Shown here: one piece after another, positions 1-10,895 of the stretch | Numbering within the stretch: position 1 is the stretch's first letter | How the letters are laid out: every line of letters begins with the position of its first letter | NCBI GenBank assembly: GCA_036346155.1 | Contig: JARFIY010000110.1 | Span: forward strand, 15,349,001-15,413,000 | Direction: 5' to 3' | Length of the DNA: 64,000 nt | From: Sinelater perroti | Taxonomy: Eukaryota; Arthropoda; Insecta; Coleoptera; Elateridae | Position numbers and translations under genes: made by a program | Notes under the pieces: generated by a model | The model's input: the letters and a program-made list of their open reading frames with translations, nothing else | Database searches by the model: none | What the model was told of the DNA's origin: nothing

Positions 1-132
1 CTCCAGTGATGGTCGATTTCCTGCACCAACAAGTTCTTGGTCAGATAATTAATGACATTAACTAACTAACAAGATATTGGGATTTAATATTGGGCAACTT
101 CTTTTTGTGGGTTACCTGAAATTCAAGATATA

Positions 133-465
133 CCAGGTAGTTCAAATATGACCGGGACTAATTCTTAAAAAAACCAAATTGCCTAACACTTACTTGCACA
201 TGTCAGTCTTCAACGTACTCTCTTCCGGAGTCAACACATTTTTCCAACGTTCTGGAAGCACCCTGATGCTCTTTTCAGAAAAGACTTTTGGTTTGCGTCA
301 TATCCACTCCTAAAAAGTCTGTTTGCGGTGTCGTTGTCGCTTCCAGCGGATTTTCCATTGTTGTTTTGGTCGTATGGGGTGCGCATTGTCTTGAAGGAAG
401 GCTACCCGTTTTCCACCTATCTTTCACTTGAATCTGATCTTTTCCTTCACGTCTGTTGCCAGACG
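133..465 (-). mobile_element. mariner fragment (same family as the 23.0 kb copy)
   Basis: The left end, CCAGGTAGTTCAAATATGAC, follows a TA dinucleotide and matches the terminal repeat of the complete mariner at 23009-24251. The next ~330 bp align with that copy: the Ser-Gly-rich C-terminal region of the transposase read on the minus strand, including blocks such as TTTTCCAACGTTCTGGAAG and TTGGTCGTATGGGG. Similarity ends near 465, so only the 3' part of the transposon remains, with an internal deletion of about 60 bp relative to the full copy. It codes for nothing now. Confidence 0.8.
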
Positions 466-984
466 GTTATTTGTTAGACACAATTTTCATATTTAATTGG
501 AGATTGTATACTCTAAACTCAATTAAAATCCAATCATAGAATCGACTCAAAAATAGTTCTATTTAAGATTCAAATCTGGCTTGCATTTGAGCCATCATTT
601 ATATAGATTTTGTGTTACTGTCTGTAATTTTTTGTATACTTTCGGAACACATCACGTATGCTTGCGCTTACATTTAGAGAATTAATACTTTTCAAATGCA
701 AATTCAATAAAATCGCGTAAAACCATTGAATTATCAGTACCGATCTTTTCTTGAAATTAAAAAACAAAATTTAAAAGTTGGTATGGAGGTAAGCTACTGC
801 TATTAACTGTTGGTTGGGAATGGTACAACTGTAATGATTTAATTTAACACAATTTTCGTTGCCCATTTTGTTTGCTTTAATAAACATTTTACGTCTCGCC
901 TAGCCAAGGCTCTCCAAAGAGAAGTCGAAAAGAATGACTACACGGCTTTTGTTTTAGCCTATCTGCGGTCCCATGATCGGACAG
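466..984. other. AT-rich stretch without recognised content
   Basis: This sequence lies between the mariner fragment and the first GC-rich island. No open frame, transposon motif, RNA gene or tandem repeat could be recognised on either strand. Confidence 0.5.
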
Positions 985-1275
985 ATTTGGGGCTGCGTTT
1001 TGGACAGGCAGCAGGGACTTCTCCTCTTCGTCCGCTAGCCGCTCTGCTTCTAAGGCGAAACGAGGACGGCGCCATGGGCTGCGGAAGGGGGCTGCTCTCT
1101 CGGGCTCGCCAGGAATGTCGACCCGGAGAAATTACAGGCTTAATTTTTGTTCGGTGTATGTTTTGGAGACGTTAATGACGGAGCGGCCGATACGCCCCCT
1201 TTTGAAGAATTCGTGGCCGGGGTGATTAAACCAATCTTCCGTAATTTGTCCTTCGCGGTTGCGCGTAATTGTGTG
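985..1275. other. GC/CpG-rich island 1
   Basis: A block of clearly higher GC and CpG content stands out from AT-rich flanks. The small open frame inside it (62 codons from 987) has no recognisable domain and is what random GC-rich DNA gives. The block contains homeodomain-type cores (TTAATGACG, TAATTTGTC) among CpG-dense sequence. It resembles the islands near 22.2, 42.5 and 55.7 kb in composition. It could be a regulatory element, a conserved noncoding element or a decayed first exon; the sequence alone does not decide. Confidence 0.4.
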
Positions 1276-1484
1276 CATATGTTTTGGTTGTCAATTTTAA
1301 CAAATAAAATGTGACATTAATTCTTAGTCAGAGAAGTCGTTGTTTCTTTTATTTTCTTCTCAATTTGGGGTAGACTGTGTTTGACTTCAGTGTTTATCAT
1401 CTTTATCTTCGATGACATTGTCTTGTAGTTTTATATTTTTAGTAGCTGCTTGTAATGTACAAGGGTTGTACGATATATATGTAT

Positions 1485-2110
1485 AGGGTGTCTCCACTTT
1501 TTGAATCGCCTGTGGCGCACAATACATTGGTAGATGGTGCTCAGGATGTATATCCTTGAATAGCACAAAGTATGTCATTTTAATGTCCCCATGGTACGGA
1601 GTAGTAAATAGTAGATTTCGTAGCATTTAGACATCTGAGAATATTGTAGTAGTGATGCAAGCCGTTGTAACATTGCCACAATGTCCTGTCACTAAGGTTG
1701 TTCTCGCCTTTAGGAATATCTGACCAGAGAGTGAACAACTCCATGAGCGACCTCTCTACAGTCACCGTGTAATTGTTTGATGTGCTCTTATCGAATTTGG
1801 CAACATAGGGCTATATTTTTTAAGAAGGCAAAAGGCGCAATTTTCTGTGGTCTAGAGTCAACGAACATGGAAATGCACCACTGTGGTCTCAACAAAATAG
1901 TGTTACCGCACACACAGCGAGAAGTTTCCGAGAAGTTGTAGGACAAATGTTTCCAAGCCGCCTCGTCTCATTACAACGTGACATCCCATAGCGGGCTAGA
2001 TCTCAGATCTTCCCCTTGCGATTTCTGTCTGTGGGGACACGTGAGGTTGAAGTCTTTCAATGCATGTCTTGTGCGATGGTACAGTAAAACATTGAACAGA
2101 GTCTATGTTA
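1485..2110 (+). mobile_element. DUF4817/DDE-type Tc-mariner transposase relict, copy 1
   Basis: Reading the plus strand through stops gives the second catalytic block of an insect DDE transposase: QQNSVTAHTAR, where intact relatives read WFQQDGATAHTAR, so the catalytic D is N here. FPSR and a block ending FLWGHVRLKS follow, equivalent to the usual DFFLWGYLKSKVY. Residues around 1985-2060 are open in one frame. The start is homologous to the 24.3 kb copy: both contain CTTTTTGAAT followed by a block ending CCTTGAATA-CACAA. The middle, including the first catalytic D, is deleted compared with that copy. Confidence 0.65.
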
Positions 2111-2314
2111 TTCTTTTTATTGTTGTTTCGAAAAGGGAAGATCATTCTGAAAGGTCATCTAAAATTCAGATGGTACAGGGACCGATAGGGAAGTCTTTCA
2201 AGCAGAGTGCGATTTTTTGGGTTATAATTTTCGAAAGAGTCCAAGAGTTCGTGTTTTCTTTAAATGTAAACTTGAGCTTTCAGGAACCCCATACGAAATA
2301 ATCACACCGTGAAA

Positions 2315-2950
2315 CATTCGGTAATCGAGAGGGCTACTCCACTCCCTGGAAAATGTTTCTTTAAAAAAGCCATAGATTATCTTGAGGTGTGGTAAGTAGC
2401 CTTATCTTGTTGAAACCAGACCTTATCGAGCCCAATACTCAATTCAACCATTAAAATTCTCACAATATCGTAGGTAACTGTGAGTTGAGCGTTACAGTGC
2501 ATCCGTTTTCTCGGAACTAGTAGAGTCCAGTTTAGGTAAATTGGACTAATCCGCACCGCACAGTTACTATCTCACTATGTAGGGGTCTTTGATAAACTTT
2601 CCGTGGATCATTTTCCGACCAGTACCGGCAATTTTGTTTGTTTGCAGCACTTGATAAGTGAAGATGAGTTTCGTCACTCGTAATCAGAATCAGTTGTTTT
2701 TTAAGGTATATAGCATTGTTTTTGCCGTACATAGTCATTTTCCTTCAGTTCTTGAACAACCATGATTTCGTAAAAATTAAAGTGGAAGTTAAGTGCAAAA
2801 TTCTGCGAACTGAAGGGCGCGGGCTGTCTTCCCCAGCCTATCGAACTCTTTCGATGTCTTCTAGTGTCCTAACGGCCCGTTTACCTCCCAGGTCTCATAG
2901 TTCCTCTTATTCTGAAATTATTAAACAAATTGTACGAAACTATAAGAACA
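2315..2950 (-). mobile_element. DUF4817/DDE-type Tc-mariner transposase relict, copy 2
   Basis: On the minus strand the first catalytic block reads DETHLHLSSAANKQNCRYWS (intact family members have SDEAHFHLSGYVNKQNCRIW). A block like HSEIVTVRCG follows, and after a gap comes WFQQDKATYHT, the second catalytic block with its D kept. Upstream, MVVQELKEND matches the usual YKIQLVQEL linker. The first and second catalytic residues are visible and the third is lost in decay. This copy faces copy 1 at 1485-2110 about 200 bp away but belongs to a different subfamily, so it is not a simple inverted duplicate. Confidence 0.75.
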
Positions 2951-3445
2951 CTTAAGGAACAGTTCAGGAACAACACTCTTTAGAACACTCAGGTGTGTGC
3001 ATATCCTAAATAATTTTTGGGAGGACGAGGAGCTATTAAAAATGACGGTCACCAACGTCATCCAAAAATCAACGTCAATGGAAAAAATTGTATTGTTCGC
3101 CGCCTTGCCAGGATGAATGAGTGCTGAAATTAGTTCTGAGTTTAAAATAAACTTCTAAAGGAATAATTGGAGGTCAGAGATTTAAGGACTATGTTGTTGA
3201 AGTGTTCGTGTACCACTGGCTGGTGTTAGAATTACCTTTATTTTACGACAGCGGGATAAAAAAACAATCTATCGGTTGTGAAAAAAATGTGTTTTTAAGT
3301 CAAGACCTAATATAGAAGAATAACTTTCCTATGTTTGTATTGTTATTAGATTTCAATAAATTAAAAAGAAAAAATTCTTAAAATAATACTTGAAATGTTG
3401 ATTGATTATCTTTGCTTTATTCGAAGCAGTTAATTGAAAAGCATA

Positions 3446-4020
3446 GCTGTCTAAAAAGTATCGGACTAATGTTCGTACAATAAAAACAGTTTACGTAGCC
3501 GTATTATAACATAGTAGCCGATCAGAGTAGTCTGTAATACGCATGCGTCATTAAGGACGATTTGACTGGCCGAAGTTAGAAGCGGGTGAGTGAGCACAGG
3601 CACTGTGTGATTGTCGCATTTGCGAAAAGCTGGAACACTTATCCCCAGAAAGTATTTTAACGATTTGGAAGACAACTAATGATCACCAGCTTCATTACGC
3701 CAATGCGCTCGATTATTCGTCACATTTGCTGCAGAATTATTTGTTTTGTCAAAATATCAAGTCGCGTATGTCACTCATATAGATTTGTCACTTTTGGTGG
3801 TATGTTTCTATTATGTTTCTTTATAAAACCCAATACTACAATGCAGTTATTTGCTATTTTAATACAGGACATTGCAGAAAGTTTGAAAAAGTGCAAACGA
3901 TGCTGAGAAAAGTGTGCAAAATGTCAATGTGCTTAGAAATTAGAAGCTACGTGTAATATTTCTTGTCTTATTTCTATTAAATATTGTAATTTTTTTGTTA
4001 CATGTTTCAATACTATAACA
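3446..4020 (+). mobile_element. internally deleted mariner (AAAAAGTATC terminal type)
   Basis: The left end, GCTGTCTAAAAAGTATCGGA, follows TA and resembles the ends of the mariners at 9860 and 12777. The leader block around CGCATGCGTC (3540) and GAAGTTAGAAG (3572) is shared with 12870-12920. Near the right end the plus strand gives QLFAILIQDIAESLKKCKRC, homologous to the C-terminal block of the 12.8 kb copy (FENCFEQCKRR), itself equivalent to the usual CFEQWKRRW mariner C-terminus. The end TGTTTCAATACTATAACA is a weak inverted match. The catalytic core is missing, so this is a ~575-bp deletion derivative. Confidence 0.65.
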
Positions 4021-5690
4021 AATTTTCTAACGTCTCCTGTAGTCCGCAGGCATTCGCAGTTTTTGTTGCGTCGTGTTACGGCGACTGGTGGCAGACATAA
4101 TGCCGTCCAGCCGCACCGCTTCGATCAATTCAAACTTTGCAAGTGTTTCCAGGAATGTTCAGGTCCTTCTAGTAGACCCAAATAGGCATAAATATCACGC
4201 AGCGTGGTAATTGCGACAGGAAAGTGAAGTGCCGTCAAGCAAAAACGTTCTAGACTAGTGCAACATAGATAGTGTTACAAACAAATACAATTAATTTTAC
4301 GTTATTAATTCTATATATTGCGTATATAAATAATGTTAAGTAAAGTTGATCATTTGTAAATTAAAATAAATTAGACCACGTATATATCGAATTTTTAACG
4401 TACAAAACTTAAATATCAGAATAAGATAAAGTACACACAGAGTTCAAAATAATTAAATAAAATCAAAAAATTTCTTATTTAGTTGTTTTGTGTCCTTAGT
4501 AGCCATTACATTTTTTTATTTGTTATTGATTTTAGATTTTTTGTTTGTTACCCCTAAATTCTGCTTTCAGGATACATATTGCTATATATGTTATTGCATT
4601 CGTGTAAATATAAAAAATATTTAGTTAGTAAGTAAAATGAATTCTAATAAATTATTAAAAGGGTAAGAATAAGTTTACAAAATTTTCTAACATTGAAACG
4701 TTCTTGCTCCTGACAATGGTGAAAAACATGCGTAAATTTACTTAACTCCCTACTTATTTATTTTACCTACAGTCAATTAAAATTATTTAACGCTATTTAT
4801 ACACACAATACATACGATTAATAATATAAAATTACACTGTTTTTATATGTAAAACTATTTATGTTTCACTAGCTTAAATATTTTCTTCCCGGCCTACCTT
4901 GTAAATATTTAAGTAACTCAAAACCGGTTCTAGGATCTACGCGAAGGGCCTGAAAACGTCTGGAATATTTTGCATTGTTCGAGGCCCGCATTATGTGCGT
5001 CATTCATAGGTGACGTCAAAGTGAGGCTACGCAGGGCGATCGAAATTTGTTACAATATTATTTGAACTGTATCTTTTACAATCGTCGAGACATTTATTAT
5101 AGTAGAGGACCAAATATTGCAAACTATCAGACGTAAAACCATTAGAAATTAAAAATGTGTGGTAGATATTGTAGCGATTGTATCCTTCTTCAAGGAAACT
5201 TAAATAGTACCTCAGTACCTTTAAACGACAAAATGGTTTTATACGTTGACGACTTTGCTGACTTATAACCTTGTTGAAATAAAGTAACTGGAGGTTTTAT
5301 TAGAAGATTTAAAATTAATAATAATTCGTGTTAGCAAAAAGTAGTTTTTTGTTAGACAATGATGTAGAGTATCATGCTGTATATGGTAAAAGCAAAATAT
5401 TTAGGAGTCACCGAGTAACTTTTTAAATTGCGAAGCTATGAAATTATCTAGAAACGTGCAGCTGACAGCACCGCCTTCGATATAATCTAACGAATAACCT
5501 CCATTTTCGATTTGTCGATTTATTCTTAGTTTTTGTGTTGGTTTTCGATTTTTGGGTTAGAATATAAAATTTGGGTAAACTTTCACGAAAAGTTACCAAA
5601 CGTTAAAACAGGCAACCACACTTACAGTTAGAGTTATAAGTAGTTTATTTGGTTTAAAAGTGATCGTAAGTGGATAGATGATGATCCCCT
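4021..5690. other. AT-rich stretch without recognised genes
   Basis: No convincing coding frame or transposon was seen. A slightly GC-richer patch at about 4920-5050 holds a perfect CRE-like site (TGACGTCA at about 5011). A short CG-rich patch lies at 4050-4170. Nothing else supports a call. Confidence 0.5.
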
Positions 5691-5699
5691 CTTTGGAAA

Positions 5700-6370
5700 C
5701 CTACCAACTTGTTCAATGTGTTTTAAAGAGGATATTGACCAAGTGGTGTCTTTCATTTTTGATGCTTTGTTAAAGTTATATACTAAAATTCTGTATTACT
5801 CTTTCCAATATTTGTTGAGGAATACGTCTGATTGCGTGACGTATAGCAATTCATGGGTTTGGAGGATCATGTAGGAAGAATTAACAATCGCCACGATGGT
5901 TGAAAGATAAAGCGCCCAGGAAACCTCCCACGCAGCTCTTGGAGCTAAGGTCTTGTTCTATGGACTGTGAATTGTAGTGAATCGAGATTTTTACATATTA
6001 ATTGAAAGTGAAGAAACCTTTTATTGATATCTCGTATAATTGCAGTGTCATACGCTTTTCAATACGATGTTGCCAATCAAGTTCGAAAAGTTCCTATATA
6101 ACAACTCTCTTGTACGGATGAAAACTAAGGTCTTGGTACAAAATATGCCCTACAGCGCGAAGAGCAACGTTATGTTTACGCATAAATCGCTTAGGAAACT
6201 ACAAATTGGACTTACTGCATTGACATTTTTCAGTATTCGAGCACTTGGAGGTCTTCCTTCCTATCTTCTCACTACAAAATCAGTACTTCTGAAGTTTCTT
6301 ACCTACAACAAAATCTATTTTCGATCAGAAATACAAGCCGTAAATATACGCTTTAACAGCAAAAGTTTTT
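5700..6370 (-). mobile_element. DUF4817-type transposase relict, copy 3
   Basis: Minus-strand translation through stops gives, in order, a block like HPYKRVVIQELFELDWQHRI at about 6140-6080 (family: YPYKIQLVQEL-DYxxR) and an AIRHAIRRIPQQILERVIQN block at about 5840-5780, equivalent to the usual IRRAIRSIPxxxLERVxxNF C-terminus. The catalytic blocks between them are deleted or unreadable. A 110-codon plus-strand frame (6040-6372) lies across the same bases and is best read as an antisense shadow. Confidence 0.6.
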
Positions 6371-7001
6371 GATTACCTCTGTCTAATGAATTCACTTTCC
6401 CCCCTTTCAGACTATTCATTGCTTTATAACCTTCATAATCTTAGAGAGGAAGTTTATCTCCCATCCTGTAAATCCTTCTTATTTTTATTATTGTTTAGTT
6501 TGTAATTGTTTTGTTCTTTCTTTTATAGTCTATTGAATTGATTTTTAAAGCATTATACCTTTCTTAAAGAGAATTTTTAACTTCTTTTTAGTAAATTTAC
6601 GCTTTTTGTTTTGATTTTATAAAAAATAAGACACAAACAAAGCAGTAAAAATAATAATAATAGTTTAGAAACGGCAATGCTACATTGCTTTTAAATATTT
6701 TTTTTCTGCCAAAACTTTTCACATGTCGAAATCCTGTATTAAAATCTTATGAACAGTAAACTCGTTCAAATTCAATTCACTAGCCGCCCTAAGAGTTTTT
6801 TCTTTTTCCACATAGTCGGCCTTTTAGGATGTTTAAGATTCTCTCGCACAAAAAAGTCTTCTACTACTTTTGAAGCCCTATTATTTGTTTGACAAATCTC
6901 GTAGACAAATAATTAAAATTTTTGCATAAAAATATCTAAAGTATTTTTTTATTATTTTAATATTTCTGCATGTATTGTGCATATTTTATTTAAACAGCAT
7001 A
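6371..7001. other. AT-rich stretch without recognised content
   Basis: T-rich and A-rich runs, with no domain, RNA gene or repeat recognised on either strand. Confidence 0.5.
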
Positions 7002-7014
7002 TAGTTAAGGAAAA
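7002..7014. repeat. SINE target-site duplication, left copy
   Basis: TAGTTAAGGAAAA here is repeated exactly at 7307-7319 on the other side of the SINE. Confidence 0.9.
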
Positions 7015-7306
7015 AAATCCAGCGTGGTCCCGTGGTTGAGGGGCGGGCTGCGATGCTGACGGACCCGGGTTCAATTCCCGGTGCTCTCTGATGCCTGGCG
7101 GGTGTCCTACTCAGTCACTAAAAATAATTGAGTACCTGCGTTCATTCGAACAAGGGGTGCCACATGCTTGCTACATCGCCCCGCATCAGAGATGGTGCGC
7201 GACGACCGGGCAGAGAGAGCGAACGTATGAGAGCCTTAACCTCTCAGTTCGCAGGCCGTGCTCCCACGCGGGGCGTAGGGCCTTACCATTATTATTATTA
7301 TTATTG
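7015..7306 (+). mobile_element. tRNA-derived SINE, copy 1
   Basis: The 5' third is tRNA-like, with a box A-like TGGTTGAGGGG at 7033-7043 and a perfect box B GGTTCAATTCC at 7068-7078, the internal promoter of RNA polymerase III. A ~170-bp unique body follows, and the 3' end is an (ATT)n tail. The insertion is bounded by a direct repeat TAGTTAAGGAAAA at 7002-7014 and 7307-7319, a classic LINE-type target duplication. The body is shared with a second copy on the minus strand at 35471-35645. SINEs code for no protein and depend on a partner LINE; which LINE here is unknown. The open frames over it are shadows. Confidence 0.9.
7033..7078 (+). promoter_or_regulatory. Pol III internal promoter (boxes A and B)
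   Basis: Box A-like TGGTTGAGGGG starts at 7033. Box B GGTTCAATTCC at 7068-7078 fits the GGTTCRANTCC consensus. The box spacing of about 25 bp is shorter than in some tRNAs but within the range seen in SINEs. Confidence 0.75.
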
Positions 7307-7319
7307 TAGTTAAGGAAAA
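7307..7319. repeat. SINE target-site duplication, right copy
   Basis: Exact copy of 7002-7014, directly after the (ATT)n tail. Confidence 0.9.
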
Positions 7320-7429
7320 TTTTTGTGAAGCTTTCACAATTTCATTATTTTCACTAATCTTCTATAAAAAAGTAAGTACCCATTTTATTAGAAAAATTCC
7401 CTTTTAATTACTGTATTTTGGTCTTGATC

Positions 7430-8160
7430 TTTTGAAACTTTACGTACTTTTGCTACAAACCGTTCTTTGGATGCGACACAACAGTATTTGTGGACAGCTG
7501 ACTGAAGCTCGTCTCTAAAAAAAACCTTAACGCTTTCCTTATTGGGTCAAACAAAATGAAGTCGCTTGGTTCAAATAGCTTGAGATAATACGGTGTACTT
7601 GAGGGTCTGCAGGATGGCAATGACATGCAGCCCTGCGCTGTCCTGTTACAGAAACACGTCGCACCTCTATTTTCCGCGTTAGTGTTGTTAAATACGTTAG
7701 AGTGGGAGATTCAGTAATTTGTACTACCGTTCATCGTCATTTGTTTTGGAATTCTAGAACAAGGTCTTATAATACACTGCAGTAGATTAGGGTTCCTTTT
7801 CCGATATTTTTGCCTAAACCATAATTTGTCTGTTGCAACCAGACATTCGTTCTATACAATTGCCACAACTATTGGCATACTTCTACATAATTTTTCTTTT
7901 TCTAAGCAGTAACAGAATGGGAAACACATTGTTACAGAGCTTTATCACCTTTAGGTTAAGTTTTTATAAATGCTGGTATGCAAAGTTTCTTCCGCCAGTG
8001 CATACAATGTGCTTCGCCTGTTTGTTATAACAAATCGGACAGGCCGACGAATAATGTGTGGCTTAAGCTCATTTGCCGGATGCTCGTCGCATTGGCCTTT
8101 TTCAACAATCCTTGGTACCTTTGAACAAAAAAATTACGTCATCCATCGCTACTCATGATA
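7430..8160 (-). mobile_element. mariner transposase relict (SETMAR-like type)
   Basis: Minus-strand reading through stops shows an N-terminal helix-turn-helix region near 8110-7960 with spacing like ...HPANELKPHIIRR...STLYALAEETL. A degraded second catalytic block reads QDSAGLH (usual HDNARPH). The third catalytic block reads EPSDFILFDPIRKALR at about 7550 (usual APSDFHLFGPLKKAL), with its D conserved. A C-terminal block resembles SAVHKYCC-SKERFVAKVRK. Terminal repeats were not found, so the ends are approximate. Confidence 0.65.
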
Positions 8161-8540
8161 GTTTGCTTCTACAGTTTTTCGGTTTATACATAACTGCACT
8201 TGTAGTATTGCAAGGATGACGCTCTGGCTTTATTTCTTTTTTGAATGCTTTAAATAGCTCCAGGGCAATATCCAAGCTGAAAATCGACTCTTACCGCGAC
8301 ATGCTTTCTACTATAAATGCTATTATTTTTTAAAATTTCAATTATACCATGTTTACAAACTTCTTCTTTGAAGTAATAAGTAAATAATCTTGTAAGTAAT
8401 AACATGAATATAGAATTTTTTTAACAAAGCGGTGGACACTAACTCAACAATTAAAGCAACTTTTTTATGTTCTTAAAAATTACAGAGATAAATAAAAAAC
8501 AACAAAGTGTAAGTCTTGATTATTGTGCCGTTTATAGATA

Positions 8541-9289
8541 CGAGGTATGTTTAAGTTCTAAGGTCCCCAAATTCGTAATACCCATCTAGACGTCATCGCC
8601 AACACAATGACTGCTGAGAACACTTCTTTAGGGCTGAAAAATCTCTGATGCAACAGCGACTCGATTGAAAAATGAGCGGCCTTCATGATCCGAAATTCAG
8701 GGCGGCATTACGTGTCAACATATCGCAAGACATTGCTCTTGCGCAGTATTGTGTTCGTTGATTAGCATTCCTGGGACTCACCTTGAAGGAACTTTTTGTA
8801 TTTTTAGGTCATCATGCAAAATGGATTCTACAGATCCTACGGAAATGCCCAGTTTAGAGGCGATATCACGCACACCTAATCGATGGTCTTCAAACATAAC
8901 TTGCTCCACTTGCACAATCATAGTTTTGGTCCAGCTGGTTTGTGGCCGAGATTGGTTCGGTTCATTACCACACAACTTTTGATCTTCTTTAAACTTTCGC
9001 ATCCACGAACGTACATGTTTAACACCCATAACGTTTTCAGTGCACGGGTGATGGGTGTTTCACCACCCAAGAGGAGAAAACGGATGATTACACTAAACGT
9101 TGCCATTTTAAGTATCAAACCAACAGTCATTGCAATGGCGACAATTCGACCTATGCACATTGTATGGTGCTGCCATCTATAACAAAAATTCTGAAATATT
9201 TCCTGCGTCTTTCAAAATTAATCGCACCTTTCTGCTTACTCTCTCTGCTGAGAAGAATATTGGAGACCTTAGAACTTGAACGCACCTCG
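8541..9289 (-). mobile_element. internally deleted mariner with both terminal repeats
   Basis: Left end CGAGGTATGTTTAAGTTCTA after TA, and right end matching the reverse complement CGAGGTGCGTTCAAGTTCTA before TA, form a clear ~28-bp inverted repeat with TA duplication. Length is 749 bp against about 1.3 kb for an autonomous mariner. The minus-strand frame 8778-9029 encodes the N-terminal DNA-binding part: VRSWMRKFKE, then EPNQSRPQTS, then a second helix-turn-helix with LGVRDIASKLGISVGSVESI, then a block ending KVPSR. The catalytic domain is absent apart from short remains near the left end. The related truncated copy is at 20990-21530. Confidence 0.88.
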
Positions 9290-9859
9290 TATTTCTTTAA
9301 TAGCAGTCCCGCCTTAAAAAGTATGTTCGAGATTAATTATTGGGGTTATTTCCAACTATTGTACTTCATTTTTGATTGGTAAATGAATTCATTCGACTGA
9401 AACTTTGGGTCAATGTATTTATAGAGAAATGAAAGTGACATTGGTTCACTTTTGACATATATAAAGGTAATGTGAGCTTCTTGAGGGTTTTCACGTATAG
9501 CAATAAACATGTATTTAATGTTTTTTGTATCGCCAAAAATTACTAAGTTCCTGGTACACTGAATTTTCATTATTTTCTACAATCTGATAAAATTTTATTT
9601 TATTTATTGTTCTGTGAAGTTGATGACAAAATTATTTTTGTTTGAATTTTGACAGTGTTATACTAAAAATCATTGTATTTTTTTATAATATAGTTTATTA
9701 TATAGGTTATGTTGACTTGTCTTGTTCGATCTAAGTCCATGAATCTGGTCCACCCCTACGTGAAATTTCCTGCTTCAATGTTACCTTTTTTGCCGACACC
9801 AGTAACGACTTTAATATGCTTCTAATGGGCTGTTGTTTTAGATTCTTTTTTTGTTTGTA

Positions 9860-10895
9860 CGAGGTCTGACCTAAAAGTATTAAACCATAAAATGCAAAAA
9901 ATTAAAAATTATAACAAAAATGTGTATATTTAGTAAAAATAAAATAGCCAGAAGTCTCATGGTAACAAATTTAAACTGCATAGAGCTGATGTTTCGACAA
10001 AAATTCTTCGGGAAATATAATAAGTGAGCAGGCGGGTTGTAATGATTTAGATACCAGTCATTAGTCGCTCAAAACTGCGACCGTTGTATAACTAAACATA
10101 ACATAACTAAAGAAGAACATGGAAGTAACATAACATAACTAAAGAAGAACATGGAAGTAACATAACATAACTAAAGAAGAACATGGAAGTAACATAACAT
10201 AACTAAAGAAGAACATGGAAGTAGTACTCCTCTTGTTTAGCTGGAGGAGTGTACGCATTTATAATTAAAAAACATGGTCAACATGGTCTTGACCTTATTG
10301 TAAATTTTTGCGGGAGACTTCTATTGGGTCGACTGAGCATTTATTCTACCTCTGGTATGACCTTGTTAAGAAAGTCTGGATCATCGGTCGCAGTTTTAAG
10401 CAAGTCATTCGGAACTGTAGTACGATGTTTTCTCTGCTTTACTGACAGTAGCCGCGGAACAAATGTTGCCTCAACACTTTTCATCTTATGATCTTCCGTC
10501 AAAATTACGCGGACTTTAGTTTTTGAAACTCCAGCTCACCTTCTGGTTTTCAAATTACCAATCTTTGATCCTTGTTAATTATAACTTGTACACTTCCAAC
10601 AATTTCTGGTGTTCTATTTGTTTATAGGTATAATACTTTGATTCGTTTGGATCGTTTCCAAAATTCTTTTGAATTGCCCAAACAGTTTTTATGAGCAAAT
10701 GATGATGTGGCTTTATTGCTCTACTCGCTCAGACATTGAAAATGCAATTATTACAAATTACATATGCTTACTAACCAGCGTCTAACTTCCAGCTGACCCG
10801 GCTAGCGAGGTTATCCTCACTCACACATATACATTAATGTCCAGTGTCATCGGTTGACAGGTTACGGGGTAGCATTAAGTATAAGATTGTGGTTT
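9860..10895 (-). mobile_element. mariner relict interrupted by a 32-bp tandem repeat
   Basis: The 3' terminal repeat CGAGGTCTGACCTAAAAGTA begins after TA at 9858-9859. The minus strand encodes, through stops and shifts: an N-terminal helix-turn-helix (block PEIVGSVQVIINKDQRLVI at about 10600), then EATFVPRLLSVKQRKHRTTV and LLKTATDDPDFLNKV at 10500-10350 (mariner: AAKFVPRLLTxEQK...NDPDFL), EEYYFH near 10230, and finally P-stop-DFWLF near 9985, the third catalytic block with its D kept and the preceding C changed to a stop. The leader GGAAGTTAGACGC near 10780 (minus) matches other copies. The 5' terminal repeat is only weakly visible near 10890. Confidence 0.8.
10095..10222 (+). repeat. tandem repeat, 4 x 32 bp
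   Basis: Four identical head-to-tail copies of a 32-bp unit (starts AACATAACATAACTAAAGAA, ends CATGGAAGT), at 10095, 10127, 10159 and 10191. No difference among the copies was seen. The array starts at the point where the mariner frame reads EEYYFH, so one unit is probably original mariner sequence and the rest arose by expansion. Confidence 0.95.

Noticed and set aside
6040..6372. 110-codon plus-strand frame as a gene
   Set aside because: Its antisense strand reads as a DUF4817-type transposase (PYK...QEL and IRRIPQQILERV blocks), and the frame itself has no domain.
10095..10222. CRISPR array
   Set aside because: Units are contiguous with no spacers; it is a eukaryotic tandem repeat.
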